Source: Octadecabacter dasysiphoniae (GTDB taxonomy: Bacteria; Pseudomonadota; Alphaproteobacteria; Rhodobacterales; Rhodobacteraceae). From it: DNA of 64,000 nucleotides. The position numbers were made by a program, and so were the translations under genes. The notes under the pieces are model-generated. The model saw only the letters and a program-made list of their open reading frames with translations, searched no databases and was not told the DNA's origin. Below are positions 35,727 to 45,516 of this stretch, piece after piece. The stretch lies in contig NZ_JAKGAQ010000003.1 in assembly GCF_021532615.1 (NCBI RefSeq), positions 62,001 to 126,000 on the forward strand, read 5' to 3'. The stretch's first letter is position 1. Each line of letters begins with the position of its first letter.

Positions 35727-37895
35727 TTAATCTTCGGTGTGGGTCAGTTGGGGTACATCGCTGGCGCCCGCCGATCCGCGCCCGGACAGCGATGGGTTTT
35801 CCATGAAAAAGCGGTGGCAATTGAACGCGAAGGTGCCTTCTTGGACGTCGGCGCGGGTGAAACCGCCGTCAGGCCCCATGATCCAGCTTTGCGCGACGTC
35901 CGCAAGATTTGCCGCCATGATCTGGCTGACAATCTGGGCTTTGACGGTGTTGTTGTTCACTTCGACCAGTGTTTCGACCCGCCGGTTCAGGTTGCGCCCC
36001 ATCCAATCCGCGCTTGAGAAAAACACACGCGATTTTTTGGCCGGAAGCCCGTGACCATTGCCGAAACATACAATTCGTGAATGTTCCAAGAACCGCCCAA
36101 CGATTGATTTCACACGGATATTGTCGCTGAGCCCCTTCACGCCGGGGCGCAGTCCGCAAATACCACGAATGATAAGGCTGATTTTCACACCCGCCTGCGA
36201 CGCGACGTACAGTGCATCAATCACATCGGCCTCAACGAGGCTGTTCATTTTGGCCCAGATTTCTGCGGGCTTGCCGTTGCGTGCGTGTTCTGCCTCAGCC
36301 GCGATCATCTCAAGCAGTTTGGATTTCAACGAAATCGGGGAAATTGAAAGGTTTTCAAGGTTGTCGGGTTGCACGTAGCCAGACAGATAATTGAACACTT
36401 TGGTCGCATCCCGCCCAAGTGCGGCATCGCATGTGAAGAACGACAGATCGGTGTAGATGCGCGCTGTGATCGGGTGATAATTACCCGTGCCGTAGTGCGT
36501 ATAGGTCACCAATTGGTCGCCTTCGCGCCGCACCACAGTGCTGATTTTGGCGTGGGTTTTTAGATCAAGAAACCCGTAAACCACGTGTGCGCCTGCACGT
36601 TCCAAGCGGCGCGATTGGCGGATGTTGGCGGCCTCATCAAAGCGCGCCTTGAGTTCAACCAAGGCGGTGACGGATTTGCCGTCCTCGGCTGCCTCACATA
36701 GCGCCTCGACGATGGGGGATCGTTTGGACGTGCGATAAAGTGTCTGTTTGATCGCCACCACGTCCGGGTCCAATGCGGCCTGTTTCAAGAACCGCACGAC
36801 CATATCAAACGTCTCATAGGGGTGGTGCAACAGCATGTCTTTTTGACGGATGGCCGCGAACATATCGCCTTCGTGGTCTTGCACCCGTTCGGGAACGCGC
36901 GGCGCGAACGTGGGCCACAATAAATCTGCACGCGCATCAAGGACCAGTTCCTTGACGTCGGCCATACCAATAACGCCATTGATTTCAACAACTTCAGCGT
37001 CGGTCACGTGAAGTTCGTTCATGATCAATTTACGCAGGCCTTTAGGGGCGTCTGATGAAATGCGCATTGAAACGACCTCACCGCGGCGGCGGCGTTTCAG
37101 GGCGGTTTCAAATTCACGCACGAGGTCTTCTGCCTCGTCCTCAACCTCAAGATCGCTGTCGCGCAGAAGGCGGAAGGCGCAGGACCCTTTGACTTTGTAG
37201 CCCGGGAACAATCCATCAAGGTTGTCCATCAGCAGTTCTTCGAGGGGGAGGAACCGATGCCCATTTTCGGTCGGGCAGGGGATGTAGCGGTCAATCTGGG
37301 CGGGCACGGGCAGCAGGGCGCGCAGGGCGCGTTTGTCTTTGGTGCGTTCCAGTTCAAGCGCGAGAGCGAAGCCTTCGTTGGGCAAAAACGGGAAAGGGTG
37401 CGCGGGGTCAATCGCCAGCGGGGACAGCACCGGAAAGACCTGATTGAAAAACACGTTCTTAAGATAGGTACGATCAGATTTGGACAGATCATCGCGCGTC
37501 AAAAGCGTGATGTCCGCCTCCTCCATCTCTGTGCGCAGGCTGGTAAACACGCGCTGTTGGCTGGCCAAAAGGTTGCGCGCATCCATGTCGATCAGCGCGA
37601 GCTGTTCGGTCGGGGTTAACCCGTCAATGGAAGGCCCGCCGTTGCCTTCGCGGGCCAATTCGCGCAATCCGGCCACGCGAACGGTGTAGAATTCATCAAG
37701 GTTCGTGGCCGAAATAGAAAGGAACCGCAGGCGTTCAAGCAGGGGCACGCGCGGATTTTCCGCCTCTTCCAGCACGCGCCAATTGAAGCCCAGCCAGCTG
37801 AGTTCACGGTTAAAGAACCGCGATGGGCCTGACATATCCCCGTCGGGTTCTTGGGCCTCGGGAAAGTCGGCGGACAGAAAATCTGCGAATGTCAT
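35727..37895 (-). CDS. ppk: Polyphosphate kinase 1
   Basis: 722 residues; reversible synthesis of polyphosphate from ATP. It starts with SRFFNRELSWLGFNWRVLEEA. It has the PLD-like catalytic half with TYTHYGTGNYH (the histidine equivalent to the phosphorylated His435 of E. coli) and GICGLRPGVKGLSDNIRVKSIVGRFLEHSRI (second histidine). The length matches the family. It lies 42 bases downstream of hdaA, in the same direction. Confidence 0.95.
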   Translation of the reverse strand: MTFADFLSADFPEAQEPDGDMSGPSRFFNRELSWLGFNWRVLEEAENPRVPLLERLRFLSISATNLDEFYTVRVAGLRELAREGNGGPSIDGLTPTEQLALIDMDARNLLASQQRVFTSLRTEMEEADITLLTRDDLSKSDRTYLKNVFFNQVFPVLSPLAIDPAHPFPFLPNEGFALALELERTKDKRALRALLPVPAQIDRYIPCPTENGHRFLPLEELLMDNLDGLFPGYKVKGSCAFRLLRDSDLEVEDEAEDLVREFETALKRRRRGEVVSMRISSDAPKGLRKLIMNELHVTDAEVVEINGVIGMADVKELVLDARADLLWPTFAPRVPERVQDHEGDMFAAIRQKDMLLHHPYETFDMVVRFLKQAALDPDVVAIKQTLYRTSKRSPIVEALCEAAEDGKSVTALVELKARFDEAANIRQSRRLERAGAHVVYGFLDLKTHAKISTVVRREGDQLVTYTHYGTGNYHPITARIYTDLSFFTCDAALGRDATKVFNYLSGYVQPDNLENLSISPISLKSKLLEMIAAEAEHARNGKPAEIWAKMNSLVEADVIDALYVASQAGVKISLIIRGICGLRPGVKGLSDNIRVKSIVGRFLEHSRIVCFGNGHGLPAKKSRVFFSSADWMGRNLNRRVETLVEVNNNTVKAQIVSQIMAANLADVAQSWIMGPDGGFTRADVQEGTFAFNCHRFFMENPSLSGRGSAGASDVPQLTHTED

Positions 37896-37937
37896 CAGTG
37901 CGTTGTGCCATTGCTGTGTAACAGGAAGGTGTCACTA

Positions 37938-38618
37938 TCACCCATTCGGGGGGGCTGAGTCCAGCAGGCTGTCAAGAACCGCGCGCACAAACGGACGGGT
38001 GAGGGGTTTGGATTGCGCCAGCGCTTCGCGATCGAGCGTTTCGACGGCCTTGCGAATGGCATCAAACGTGCGGGGCAGGTGGCGTTGCAAATAGGTGATG
38101 GCGTCCGGTGTGGGGGCCAGCTGTCGATCTGCGAAGTGTTTTAGCAGCACTGCCATCAGCAATGGATCGTCCGGGTTTTCGATTGTCACAGTTGTTGCGG
38201 CGGCCAAACGACTGGCCAGATCGGGCAGGGTGATATTCCAGCGGGCGGGCGGTGTTTGCCCGGTCAGCAACAACGGCAATCCATTGGTGCGCAGGTGGTT
38301 GTGCGCATGAAACAGCCATTCTTGTGCGACCACCGGCATGTCTTCGCCGTCTTCGATAACGATGGCGGTGTCAGGCATCGGCGCGTTTGTGACCAATGTT
38401 TTCGCCGCAAGAACGCGTGCGGTGTTGGCCGTGACAAACAGCCGTGCCAAATGGGTTTTGCCAGACCCTGCGGGACCGACCAATGCAAGTTTCCCATCGG
38501 GCCACGCAGCGGGCGCGCTGACCATGGCATAGGCCTGTTCATTGGCCTGCGAGACAAAGAAATCTTCGGGGCCAAGGCGCACATTTGCGGGCAGATCAAA
38601 GGCCAGTTGGCGTGACAT
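37938..38618 (-). CDS. hdaA: HdaA, DnaA-related replication control ATPase
   Basis: 226 residues, the AAA+ portion of DnaA without the DNA-binding domain IV. Walker A is LVGPAGSGKTHLARLF and the Walker B region is AIVIEDGED. QLAFDLPANVRLGPEDFF at the N-terminus contains the clamp-binding motif QLAFDL, needed to stimulate hydrolysis of DnaA-ATP with the sliding clamp. It starts 1 base after the transporter gene stop. The gene order next to ppk is the usual one in Rhodobacteraceae. Confidence 0.92.
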   Translation of the reverse strand: MSRQLAFDLPANVRLGPEDFFVSQANEQAYAMVSAPAAWPDGKLALVGPAGSGKTHLARLFVTANTARVLAAKTLVTNAPMPDTAIVIEDGEDMPVVAQEWLFHAHNHLRTNGLPLLLTGQTPPARWNITLPDLASRLAAATTVTIENPDDPLLMAVLLKHFADRQLAPTPDAITYLQRHLPRTFDAIRKAVETLDREALAQSKPLTRPFVRAVLDSLLDSAPPNG

Positions 38619-38619
38619 C

Positions 38620-39747
38620 CTAGCTGTCTTTTCCGATATGGCCCTTATAAAGCTGGCCGGATTTATATTCTGAGATCAAGAACCGCGCGACGACGCCAAT
38701 GATCGCGGCCACAGGCACGGCCACCAACATCCCCACAAAACCAAACAGGCTGCCAAAAACGGACAGCGCAAAAATGAGCCAGACCGGATGCAAGCCGACG
38801 GAATTACCGACAAGGTTCGGCGTTAGGATATTGCCCTCAAAAAACTGGCCGAAGGCAAAGATCGCGGCGACAATGCCGATGCGCAGCCAATTGATGCCTT
38901 GGCTTACAGTTTCACCATCTACCATCACGTCACTGCCCCACCACTGGAACAAGGCAAGCCCAATCGCAAGGACACCGCCAACCAGCGCGCCGACGTATGG
39001 AATAAACGAAATCAGCCCGGCGATCAGCCCGACAATCAGACCGAAATTCAACCCCGCCAGCATCAACGCGACGCCGTAATAGGTGCCAAGGATCAAACAC
39101 ACCGTGCCTTGCCCGCGGATAAACGACGCCAGCGTGTTGTCGATTTGGCGGCCTAAACTGCGGACGGTTTCCTGATGGTCGCGGGGCAAAAGATCGTCGA
39201 TTTGGGCGACCATGCGATCCCAATCCATCAGCATATAAAAGGTAACAACAGGCACAATCACGACCAGAACCACCACGTTTACAACGCCTTGCGCCGAACT
39301 TAGCAGTGCAGAAACCAGATCCCCGCCGCGCGCCTGAATGGCCTGACCCATACTCGTGAGCTGTTCCTTGAGGAAAGATCCTTCTAGATCGAGAGCAGGG
39401 AAACGGCCCTGAAGCCATCCTTTCAGGCTTTCCCACGTGCTTGGTAGATCCTGAAAAATCTGCCCGATCTGGCTGATCAAATCGCCCAATTGCCCGATCA
39501 GCGTCGGGACAACGAGCAGAAACATCAAAATGAAAATGAACACCCCCGACAGGGTGATCAGGACCGTGGACATGATCCGGCTGAGGCCCCATTTTTCAAG
39601 CCGGTCCGCGACAGGATCAAGGCAATAGGCCACCGCGCCGCCCAAGATAAACGGGGTCAGAACATTGCCAAGCGCCCACAGCAAGAAAACGAAGACGGCT
39701 GTGGCGATGCCCCAGTACTGGAATTGCTTTTGTGAAGGGAGGGCCAT
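38620..39747 (-). CDS. AI-2E family (PerM-like) membrane transporter
   Basis: 375 residues with about eight membrane spans, arranged as an N-terminal hairpin, a central amphipathic segment (GQLGDLISQIGQIFQDLPSTWESLKGWL) and a C-terminal bundle with GLIAGLISFIPYVGALVGG and GNSVGLHPVWLIFALSVFGSLFGFVGMLVAVP. This is the TqsA/PerM/YdiK pattern; substrates are mostly unknown. It is the first gene of the hdaA-ppk-ppx group. Confidence 0.9.
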   Translation of the reverse strand: MALPSQKQFQYWGIATAVFVFLLWALGNVLTPFILGGAVAYCLDPVADRLEKWGLSRIMSTVLITLSGVFIFILMFLLVVPTLIGQLGDLISQIGQIFQDLPSTWESLKGWLQGRFPALDLEGSFLKEQLTSMGQAIQARGGDLVSALLSSAQGVVNVVVLVVIVPVVTFYMLMDWDRMVAQIDDLLPRDHQETVRSLGRQIDNTLASFIRGQGTVCLILGTYYGVALMLAGLNFGLIVGLIAGLISFIPYVGALVGGVLAIGLALFQWWGSDVMVDGETVSQGINWLRIGIVAAIFAFGQFFEGNILTPNLVGNSVGLHPVWLIFALSVFGSLFGFVGMLVAVPVAAIIGVVARFLISEYKSGQLYKGHIGKDS

Positions 39748-39806
39748 GGCTGCTTTCCGGTTGTTCCCTACTTATTTGGCGCAGCGCCCCGCAGTTTGCA
39801 ACAAGA

Positions 39807-39835
39807 AGGCCCCGCGCACGTGGTGCACGGGGCCT
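39807..39835 (-). terminator. Terminator hairpin after the fasciclin gene
   Basis: AGGCCCCGCGCAC, loop GTG, GTGCACGGGGCCT: a 13-bp stem with one mismatch, followed on the minus strand by TTCTTGTT. It lies between the fasciclin stop (39882) and the PerM-like start (39747), separating the two transcripts. Confidence 0.75.
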
Positions 39836-39881
39836 GAATTACGCTGCAACTGAACGGAAGCGGCGTGAGTGGTGGTCTTTA

Positions 39882-40394
39882 TTAGTGGCACGCTGGGCGT
39901 GTGCCTGGCAGCAGAACTTTGTCGATCACGTGGATCACGCCGTTGTCTGCTTCGATGTTGGCCACGACGACTGTCGCCATTTCGCCTGTACCGTCAGCGA
40001 TTGTTACGCCACCGTTTGCGGATGTGATGCACAGGCGCTCGGATTCATTGATCGGCTTGAAATAGTTGGACCCGGCCGGAAAATCGCCTGCCATCAGTAC
40101 GCGGTCATCCACGTGGTACAACAGAATGTCTGTCAGCTGGCCTTTGTTTTCTTCCTGAAGAAGCGTTTCAACGGTGCCTTCTGGCAGGGCCGCGAAGGCA
40201 TCGTTCAAGGGGGCGTAGACAGTGAAGTTACCCGGACCCGCAAGCGTATCTGCAAGGCCCGCTGCAGTGACGGCGGCCACAAGGGTCGTGAAACGCTCAT
40301 CGCCAGCGGCGATTTCGGTGATGGACGCGGCAGATGCGGCAGAGCCTGCAACGGCAAGTGTGGCAGCAGCGGCGAAAGTGCGAAGGTTCTTCAT
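39882..40394 (-). CDS. Fasciclin (FAS1) domain exported protein
   Basis: 170 residues from the ATG at 40394. The signal peptide is MKNLRTFAAAATLAVAGSAASA. The single FAS1 domain carries the H1 motif DERFTTLVAAVTAAGLADTLAGPGNFTVYAPLNDAFAAL and the H2 motif VVVANIEADNGVIHVIDKVLLP. Bacterial FAS1 proteins of this size are periplasmic or secreted and take part in adhesion. It ends with a hairpin terminator and is divergent from proS, so it is monocistronic. Confidence 0.93.
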   Translation of the reverse strand: MKNLRTFAAAATLAVAGSAASAASITEIAAGDERFTTLVAAVTAAGLADTLAGPGNFTVYAPLNDAFAALPEGTVETLLQEENKGQLTDILLYHVDDRVLMAGDFPAGSNYFKPINESERLCITSANGGVTIADGTGEMATVVVANIEADNGVIHVIDKVLLPGTRPACH

Positions 40395-40578
40395 TGTCTT
40401 AATCCCTAATGTTGTTGGTTTGTGATAAGGGATACGGGGCGACATTGCCTTTGGGTCACTTGTCTAACGACCCTGTGATTGATGGTAATGATTGATCCAA
40501 AAGGCTTCGTTGCGCGTGCGTCTTGCGGATGCGTGGGCGTCTGATAAACCTCCACCAACCCTATTTGAAAGTGATCCC

Positions 40579-41928
40579 ATGCGCCTTAGCCGCTATTTCC
40601 TGCCCGTCCTCAAAGAGAGCCCCCGCGACGCGACAATCGTCAGCCACCAGTACATGCTGCGCGCCGGGATGATCAAACAATCCAGCGCGGGCATCTATTC
40701 GTGGTTGCCGCTGGGGTTCAAAGTTCTGAAGCGGATCGAACAGATCGTGCATGAAGAACAGGAACGCGCAGGGCACGTGGCGATGTTGATGCCGACCATT
40801 CAATCGGCGGACCTGTGGCGTGAAAGCGGGCGCTATGATGACTACGGCGACGAAATGCTGCGCATCACGGATCGCAACAAGAACGATTTGCTGTATGGCC
40901 CCACAAACGAAGAACTGATCACCGATATTTTCCGCAGCCACGTGGCAAGCTATAAATCGCTGCCGCTGACGCTTTATCATATTCAGTGGAAATTCCGCGA
41001 TGAACGCCGCCCCCGGTTCGGGGTTATGCGGGGCCGCGAATTTTATATGAAAGACGGCTACAACTTTGATCTGACCAAAGAAGACGCGCTGCACGCGTAT
41101 AACCGCCATCTTGTGTCCTACCTGCGCACGTATGAACGTATGGGCCTTCAGGCGATCCCGATGCGTGCGGATGGTGGCCCGATTGGCGGCGATTACACGC
41201 ACGAATTTCTGGTGTTGGCCGAAACGGGCGAATCCGAGGTGTTCTACGACAGCGCAGTGACGGACCTGACATTTGGCGACCGCGCGATTGATTATGACGA
41301 CGTGGCGCAATGCGAGGCGGTGTTGGAAGAATTCACCACCAAATACGCGCGCACAGATGAAACCCACGATGAATCGCTGTTTGCGGATGTCCCGGCGGAC
41401 CGTCAGCGCACCGCGCGCGGCATCGAAGTGGGCCAGATCTTCTATTTTGGCACCAAGTATTCAGAAGCCATGGGCGCGAAGGTGCAAGGGCCAGACGGGA
41501 AACCAACGCCTGTACATATGGGCAGCCACGGCATCGGTGTGTCACGCCTTCTGGGCGCGATCATTGAGGCGTCGCACGACGACAAAGGCATCATCTGGCC
41601 CGAAGGCGTCACGCCGTTCCACGTAGGAATCGTGAACCTGAAACAGGGCGACGATGAGGCCGATGCGGCGTGTCAGTCGCTTTATGACCAGCTTGCGGCA
41701 CACGGGCTTGAGGCGCTTTATGACGACCGCGATGAACGGGCAGGGGCCAAATTCAGCACCATGGATTTGATCGGTCTGCCATGGCGCATCACGGTCGGCC
41801 CGCGCGGGTTGAAAAACGGTGTCGTGGAACTGACATCGCGCAGAACGGGTGAAAGCGAAGAACTGGCACCAGAGGCGGCGATTGCGAAGGTCGCTGAAAT
41901 TTACGCGAAACACGGCATCGGTAAATGA
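40579..41928 (+). CDS. proS: Prolyl-tRNA synthetase, short alphaproteobacterial form
   Basis: 449 residues from the ATG at 40579. Class II motifs: motif 1 in [20 protein letters not shown], motif 2 in [23 protein letters not shown], motif 3 in [12 protein letters not shown]. The anticodon-binding domain ([19 protein letters not shown]) ends the protein. The editing insertion found in E. coli ProRS is absent, as is normal for alphaproteobacteria. An in-frame extension to 40492 has no family support. Confidence 0.95.
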   Translation: MRLSRYFLPVLKESPRDATIVSHQYMLRAGMIKQSSAGIYSWLPLGFKVLKRIEQIVHEEQERAGHVAMLMPTIQSADLWRESGRYDDYGDEMLRITDRNKNDLLYGPTNEELITDIFRSHVASYKSLPLTLYHIQWKFRDERRPRFGVMRGREFYMKDGYNFDLTKEDALHAYNRHLVSYLRTYERMGLQAIPMRADGGPIGGDYTHEFLVLAETGESEVFYDSAVTDLTFGDRAIDYDDVAQCEAVLEEFTTKYARTDETHDESLFADVPADRQRTARGIEVGQIFYFGTKYSEAMGAKVQGPDGKPTPVHMGSHGIGVSRLLGAIIEASHDDKGIIWPEGVTPFHVGIVNLKQGDDEADAACQSLYDQLAAHGLEALYDDRDERAGAKFSTMDLIGLPWRITVGPRGLKNGVVELTSRRTGESEELAPEAAIAKVAEIYAKHGIGK

Positions 41929-41958
41929 TCAAACCGGGGGGGCGAAATTCTCCGAAAG

Positions 41959-42462
41959 GTGATTTTCGGCCTCCCGACCCAAAAGCCAGACCAGCCCGAA
42001 GACAGCGCCGTTGTTGGGATCGTCCTTGATCTGCCACCAGATTTCATTTCAGTGCGCAACCCAAAGCCTGAGCCTGAAAAGTCAATGTATCAGCCCGCGA
42101 TCGTGTCTGAGTTTGAAACGGCAGACGGAGCAGTCAACCTGCGCATCATCACTGAGCATGACAACGATAGGCTGGACATTCACCGAAATGATGCGCGCAC
42201 AAAACTGCGAGAAAGCGGTGCTGATATTTTCTACACCCAATTCAAGGATGATTGGTATTCCAAGGGCGGCGTGCTGAGCGATGGACGTTCGATACATCAA
42301 ACCAGCCGCAGCTTTCCGTCCACGGGTACAAAGGTTGTCATTGTGACCGCACTCCTTTCGTTTGATGATGCCAATGACGTGCGCGCGACATCGCTTATCC
42401 GCTCTCTGGGGGGCAGGTTGACCCTCTCGGGGGAGTTGACGTCTTTATCATTCGCCCGTTAG
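41959..42462 (+). CDS. Hypothetical protein, possibly N-terminally truncated
   Basis: 167 residues if the GTG at 41959 is used; the frame is open back to the proS stop with no other start except an ATG at 42085. The GTG lies in the loop of a CCGAAA/TTTCGG hairpin and its GAAAGG is too close for a good ribosome site. The region PKPEPEKSMYQPAIVSEFETADG resembles the linker after a signal peptide in a lipoprotein, yet no signal is present. The rest is a soluble alpha/beta sequence without known motifs. It may be a decayed gene or may start elsewhere. It precedes lolC/E. Confidence 0.5.
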   Translation: MIFGLPTQKPDQPEDSAVVGIVLDLPPDFISVRNPKPEPEKSMYQPAIVSEFETADGAVNLRIITEHDNDRLDIHRNDARTKLRESGADIFYTQFKDDWYSKGGVLSDGRSIHQTSRSFPSTGTKVVIVTALLSFDDANDVRATSLIRSLGGRLTLSGELTSLSFAR

Positions 42463-42489
42463 GTGAGCAAAACAATAAGGCAGTGCAAC

Positions 42490-43806
42490 ATGGCAGGCAA
42501 AACCGCCCCTTTTTCACGGTTCGAATGGATGATCGCGTGGCGTTACATGCGCGCCAAACGCGAAACGGGCGGCGTGTCGATCATGACGTGGATTTCGCTG
42601 ATCGGTGTGACGTTGGCTGTGTTCGCCCTGATCGCTGTTCTGGCGGTGCGGTCCGGGTTTCGCGCTGATTTTGTGGACACGATTGTGGGGGCCAATGCCC
42701 ACCTGACCGTCCGCCAGAACTTTATGGAAACCGTGACCGTCACGCAGGGCGATCAATCTGTAGATGTGACGCGGCGGATAGACACGATTGCGGACGGGGA
42801 TGCGCTGGCCGCACAATTGCGCGCGGTTGACGGCGTGACACGTGCCGCGCCCATCGTGCGCGGCGAAGGGTTGGCCGCGCAGGCCGACAACAGCAGTTTT
42901 GTGCAGGTCTATGGGATCACGCCAGCCGATCTGGCCGACATTCCGCTGGTTCTGAATCCGCAATCCAGCTCCGGTTCCATTGATGATTTCGAACGTGGCA
43001 TTGCGCTCGGGTCAGGCGTTGCGCGCAGCCTTAATGTGCAGGTCGGGGATCGCGTGAATCTGCTGTCTGCGACGGGTGTTCAAACGGCCGCTGGCAGATC
43101 GCCGCGCCGGGTGTCGTTTGATGTTGTCTATATCTTTCAAACGGGCCGCTACATCACCGACATCAGCCGCGTTTATCTGCCGCTTGAGGATGCGCAGAGT
43201 TTCTTTGGCCGCGACGGCGTGCACGACGAGATTGAAATTTATGTCGCCGATCCCGACCGCGTTGAGGAATGGATACAGCCGCTTTACCGCGAACTCGGGC
43301 CAGAAGCGTTTTTGTATTCCTGGAAAGACAACGAAGGCGCCTATCTTCGCGCGCTCACGGTGGAAGACAACGTGATGTTCGTCATTATGGCGATCCTTGT
43401 GCTGATCGCGTCCATGAACATTATCAGTGGTTTGATTATGTTGGTGAAAAACAAGGGCCGCGATATCGGGATACTGCGCACGATGGGCCTGTCCGAAGGG
43501 TCCGTGTTGCGCATTTTCTTTATTTGCGGGGCGGGTCTGGGCACGATTGGCACGCTTTTGGGGGTGATCCTCGGCTGTCTGTTCGCGATCTACATCGACC
43601 AGATATTCGCGCTGGTGAATTATGTTGCCGGCGGCGGCGTGTGGGATCCTTCCATTCGCGGCATTTACACGATCCCCTCCAAGCTTGAGCTTGAGGACGT
43701 TCTTTTGGCCGTGGGCCTGTCGCTGTCCCTGTCCTGGATCGTGACGATCTTTCCAGCCCGACGCGCCGCCCGTATGAACCCTGTTGAGGCCCTGCGCTAT
43801 GAATGA
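42490..43806 (+). CDS. lolC: Lipoprotein-releasing system permease (LolC/LolE)
   Basis: 438 residues from the ATG at 42490, giving the family start MAGKTAPFSRFEWMIAWRYMRAKR. One membrane span (SLIGVTLAVFALIAVLAV) precedes a large periplasmic domain; three FtsX-type spans follow (MAILVLIASMNIISGLIMLVKNKGRDIGILRTMG is diagnostic). It extracts lipoproteins from the inner membrane for LolA. Only one permease gene is present, as in other alphaproteobacteria where a single LolF-like protein may replace LolC and LolE. It overlaps lolD by 8 bases. Confidence 0.93.
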   Translation: MAGKTAPFSRFEWMIAWRYMRAKRETGGVSIMTWISLIGVTLAVFALIAVLAVRSGFRADFVDTIVGANAHLTVRQNFMETVTVTQGDQSVDVTRRIDTIADGDALAAQLRAVDGVTRAAPIVRGEGLAAQADNSSFVQVYGITPADLADIPLVLNPQSSSGSIDDFERGIALGSGVARSLNVQVGDRVNLLSATGVQTAAGRSPRRVSFDVVYIFQTGRYITDISRVYLPLEDAQSFFGRDGVHDEIEIYVADPDRVEEWIQPLYRELGPEAFLYSWKDNEGAYLRALTVEDNVMFVIMAILVLIASMNIISGLIMLVKNKGRDIGILRTMGLSEGSVLRIFFICGAGLGTIGTLLGVILGCLFAIYIDQIFALVNYVAGGGVWDPSIRGIYTIPSKLELEDVLLAVGLSLSLSWIVTIFPARRAARMNPVEALRYE

Positions 43807-44476
43807 TGTCACGCTGAGCCTGTCCAATCTGAAAAAGGCCTACAACCACGGCAAACCCAACGAAGTACAAGTGCTTCATGGCGTATCGCTTGACGTTGGC
43901 AAGGGCGAGGTCGTTGCGTTGGTGGCGCCGTCCGGTGCGGGTAAATCGACGCTGCTGCACATTGCGGGGCTTCTTGATACGCCTGACACGGGAACCGTTG
44001 CGATTGGAGGCGAAGACCTCACCACGCTGGGGGATCGCAAACGCACGGCTGTGCGGCGCAATGATGTGGGGTTTATCTATCAGTTCCACCACCTGTTGCC
44101 GGAATTCAGCGCGCTTGAAAACATCATGCTGCCGCAACTGGCCAACGGGATCGCGCAAGGCGTGGCCGAGACCCATGCCATGGAATTGCTGGCCCGCGTT
44201 GGTGTAGACAGCCGCGCACAGCACCGCCCCGCCGCGCTATCGGGCGGCGAACAGCAGCGCGTGGCGTTTTGCCGTGCCTTGGCGAACAAGCCGAAATTGC
44301 TGCTGGCGGATGAACCGACGGGCAACCTTGATCCCGCCACATCCGACCGCGTTTTTGACGCCTTGATGGAACTGGTGCGCGCATCCGGGCTGTCTGCGTT
44401 GATCGCTACACATAACCTCGACCTTGCGGCGCGTATGGACCGCACGGTGCGTCTAGAAGCAGGATTGATCGCATGA
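43799..44476 (+). CDS. lolD: Lipoprotein-releasing system ATP-binding protein
   Basis: 225 residues from the ATG at 43799. Walker A is APSGAGKSTLLHI, the Q-loop region is VGFIYQFHHLLPEF (the LolD/MacB group pattern), the signature is LSGGEQQRVAFCRAL and Walker B is LLLADEPTGNLD. It energises lipoprotein release by the adjacent permease. The stop overlaps the next gene by 4 bases (ATGA). Confidence 0.95.
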   Translation: MNDVTLSLSNLKKAYNHGKPNEVQVLHGVSLDVGKGEVVALVAPSGAGKSTLLHIAGLLDTPDTGTVAIGGEDLTTLGDRKRTAVRRNDVGFIYQFHHLLPEFSALENIMLPQLANGIAQGVAETHAMELLARVGVDSRAQHRPAALSGGEQQRVAFCRALANKPKLLLADEPTGNLDPATSDRVFDALMELVRASGLSALIATHNLDLAARMDRTVRLEAGLIA

Positions 44477-45432
44477 AAGTATTTGTCAGTGAAATTGAAG
44501 ACGTCGCAAAATCGGCGTTGATCGCGCATGGCGCTGGCGCGTGGCAGGCGGGCGAAGTAGCGCGCGCCGTTTCCCGCGCTGAGGCTTTTGGAAACGTCAT
44601 TTGCGGATTGTACTACCTTGAAAGCTACTGCACCCAGTTGAAATCGGGCCGCGTGGACGGGCAGGTTGAACCCGTGGTGACACGCCCCAAGGCAGGTCAG
44701 GTGATTGCCGATGCGCGGTTTGGGTTTGCCCAACCTGCGTTCAGCCGTGGATTGACCCAAGCGATTGAAGCGGCACGCGAAAACGGTGTCGCGACATTGG
44801 CGGTGGCCCATGCTCATACCTGCACGTCGCTTGGGTTTTTCACAGAACAGATTGCAGCAGCGGGTCTTGTCGGGATCGGGTTTACCAATGCATCCCCTGT
44901 CGTCGCGCCACCAAACGGCAACGCAGCGGTGATTGGCACGAACCCGATTTCCATGTCCCTGCCAGACGGCGGCATGCATTGGGATTTTTCAACCTCTGCC
45001 GTGGCGCTGGGCAAGATTACAATGGCCAAGGCCGCCGGTGAAACCATTCCGCTGGGTTGGGCTGTGGACGCGAACGGCAAACCGACAACGAATCCAGAGG
45101 CCGCGCTCAAGGGGGCGCTGGTGTCTGCGGGCGGATACAAAGGCTGGGGCTTTGGCCTGATGGCCGAGGTGTTGGCCGCAGGGATGACAGGGTCGGTTAA
45201 TTCCTTGGATGTCAGCGGGTTAAAGCTGCCCGATGGTAAGCCCCACGACCTTGGCCAGTTCTATATGCTGATGGAACCGGGTGCCGATTTCGCAGACCGT
45301 TTGGCCCGCGTTGCACATGCTGTGGCGCAGCAAGACGGCGCGCGCATTCCCGGCCAGAACCGCCAGCCCATGGTCGAAATCGACGTGCCTGACGCACTAT
45401 GGGCCGCATCACGCCAGTTGTCGCAACGCTGA
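44473..45432 (+). CDS. Ldh family NAD(P)-dependent oxidoreductase
   Basis: 319 residues of the malate/L-lactate/L-sulfolactate dehydrogenase fold. The characteristic pieces are AHTCTSLGFFTEQIAAAGLVGIGFTNASPVVAPP, GTNPISMSLPDGG and GYKGWGFGLMAEVLAAGMTG. Related enzymes reduce 2-oxoacids or imines (YiaK, AllD, piperideine-2-carboxylate reductase). The exact substrate is not readable. The start overlaps the lolD stop, which hints at coupling but not at function. Confidence 0.88.
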   Translation: MKVFVSEIEDVAKSALIAHGAGAWQAGEVARAVSRAEAFGNVICGLYYLESYCTQLKSGRVDGQVEPVVTRPKAGQVIADARFGFAQPAFSRGLTQAIEAARENGVATLAVAHAHTCTSLGFFTEQIAAAGLVGIGFTNASPVVAPPNGNAAVIGTNPISMSLPDGGMHWDFSTSAVALGKITMAKAAGETIPLGWAVDANGKPTTNPEAALKGALVSAGGYKGWGFGLMAEVLAAGMTGSVNSLDVSGLKLPDGKPHDLGQFYMLMEPGADFADRLARVAHAVAQQDGARIPGQNRQPMVEIDVPDALWAASRQLSQR

Positions 45433-45516
45433 CAAACGCGTGAGATTGAAAACCTTGTGTTGAGTGTGCCCGTGCCTGTCTGGCAGGTATGACCCAACAA
45501 AATGAAAGGTTTTCTT

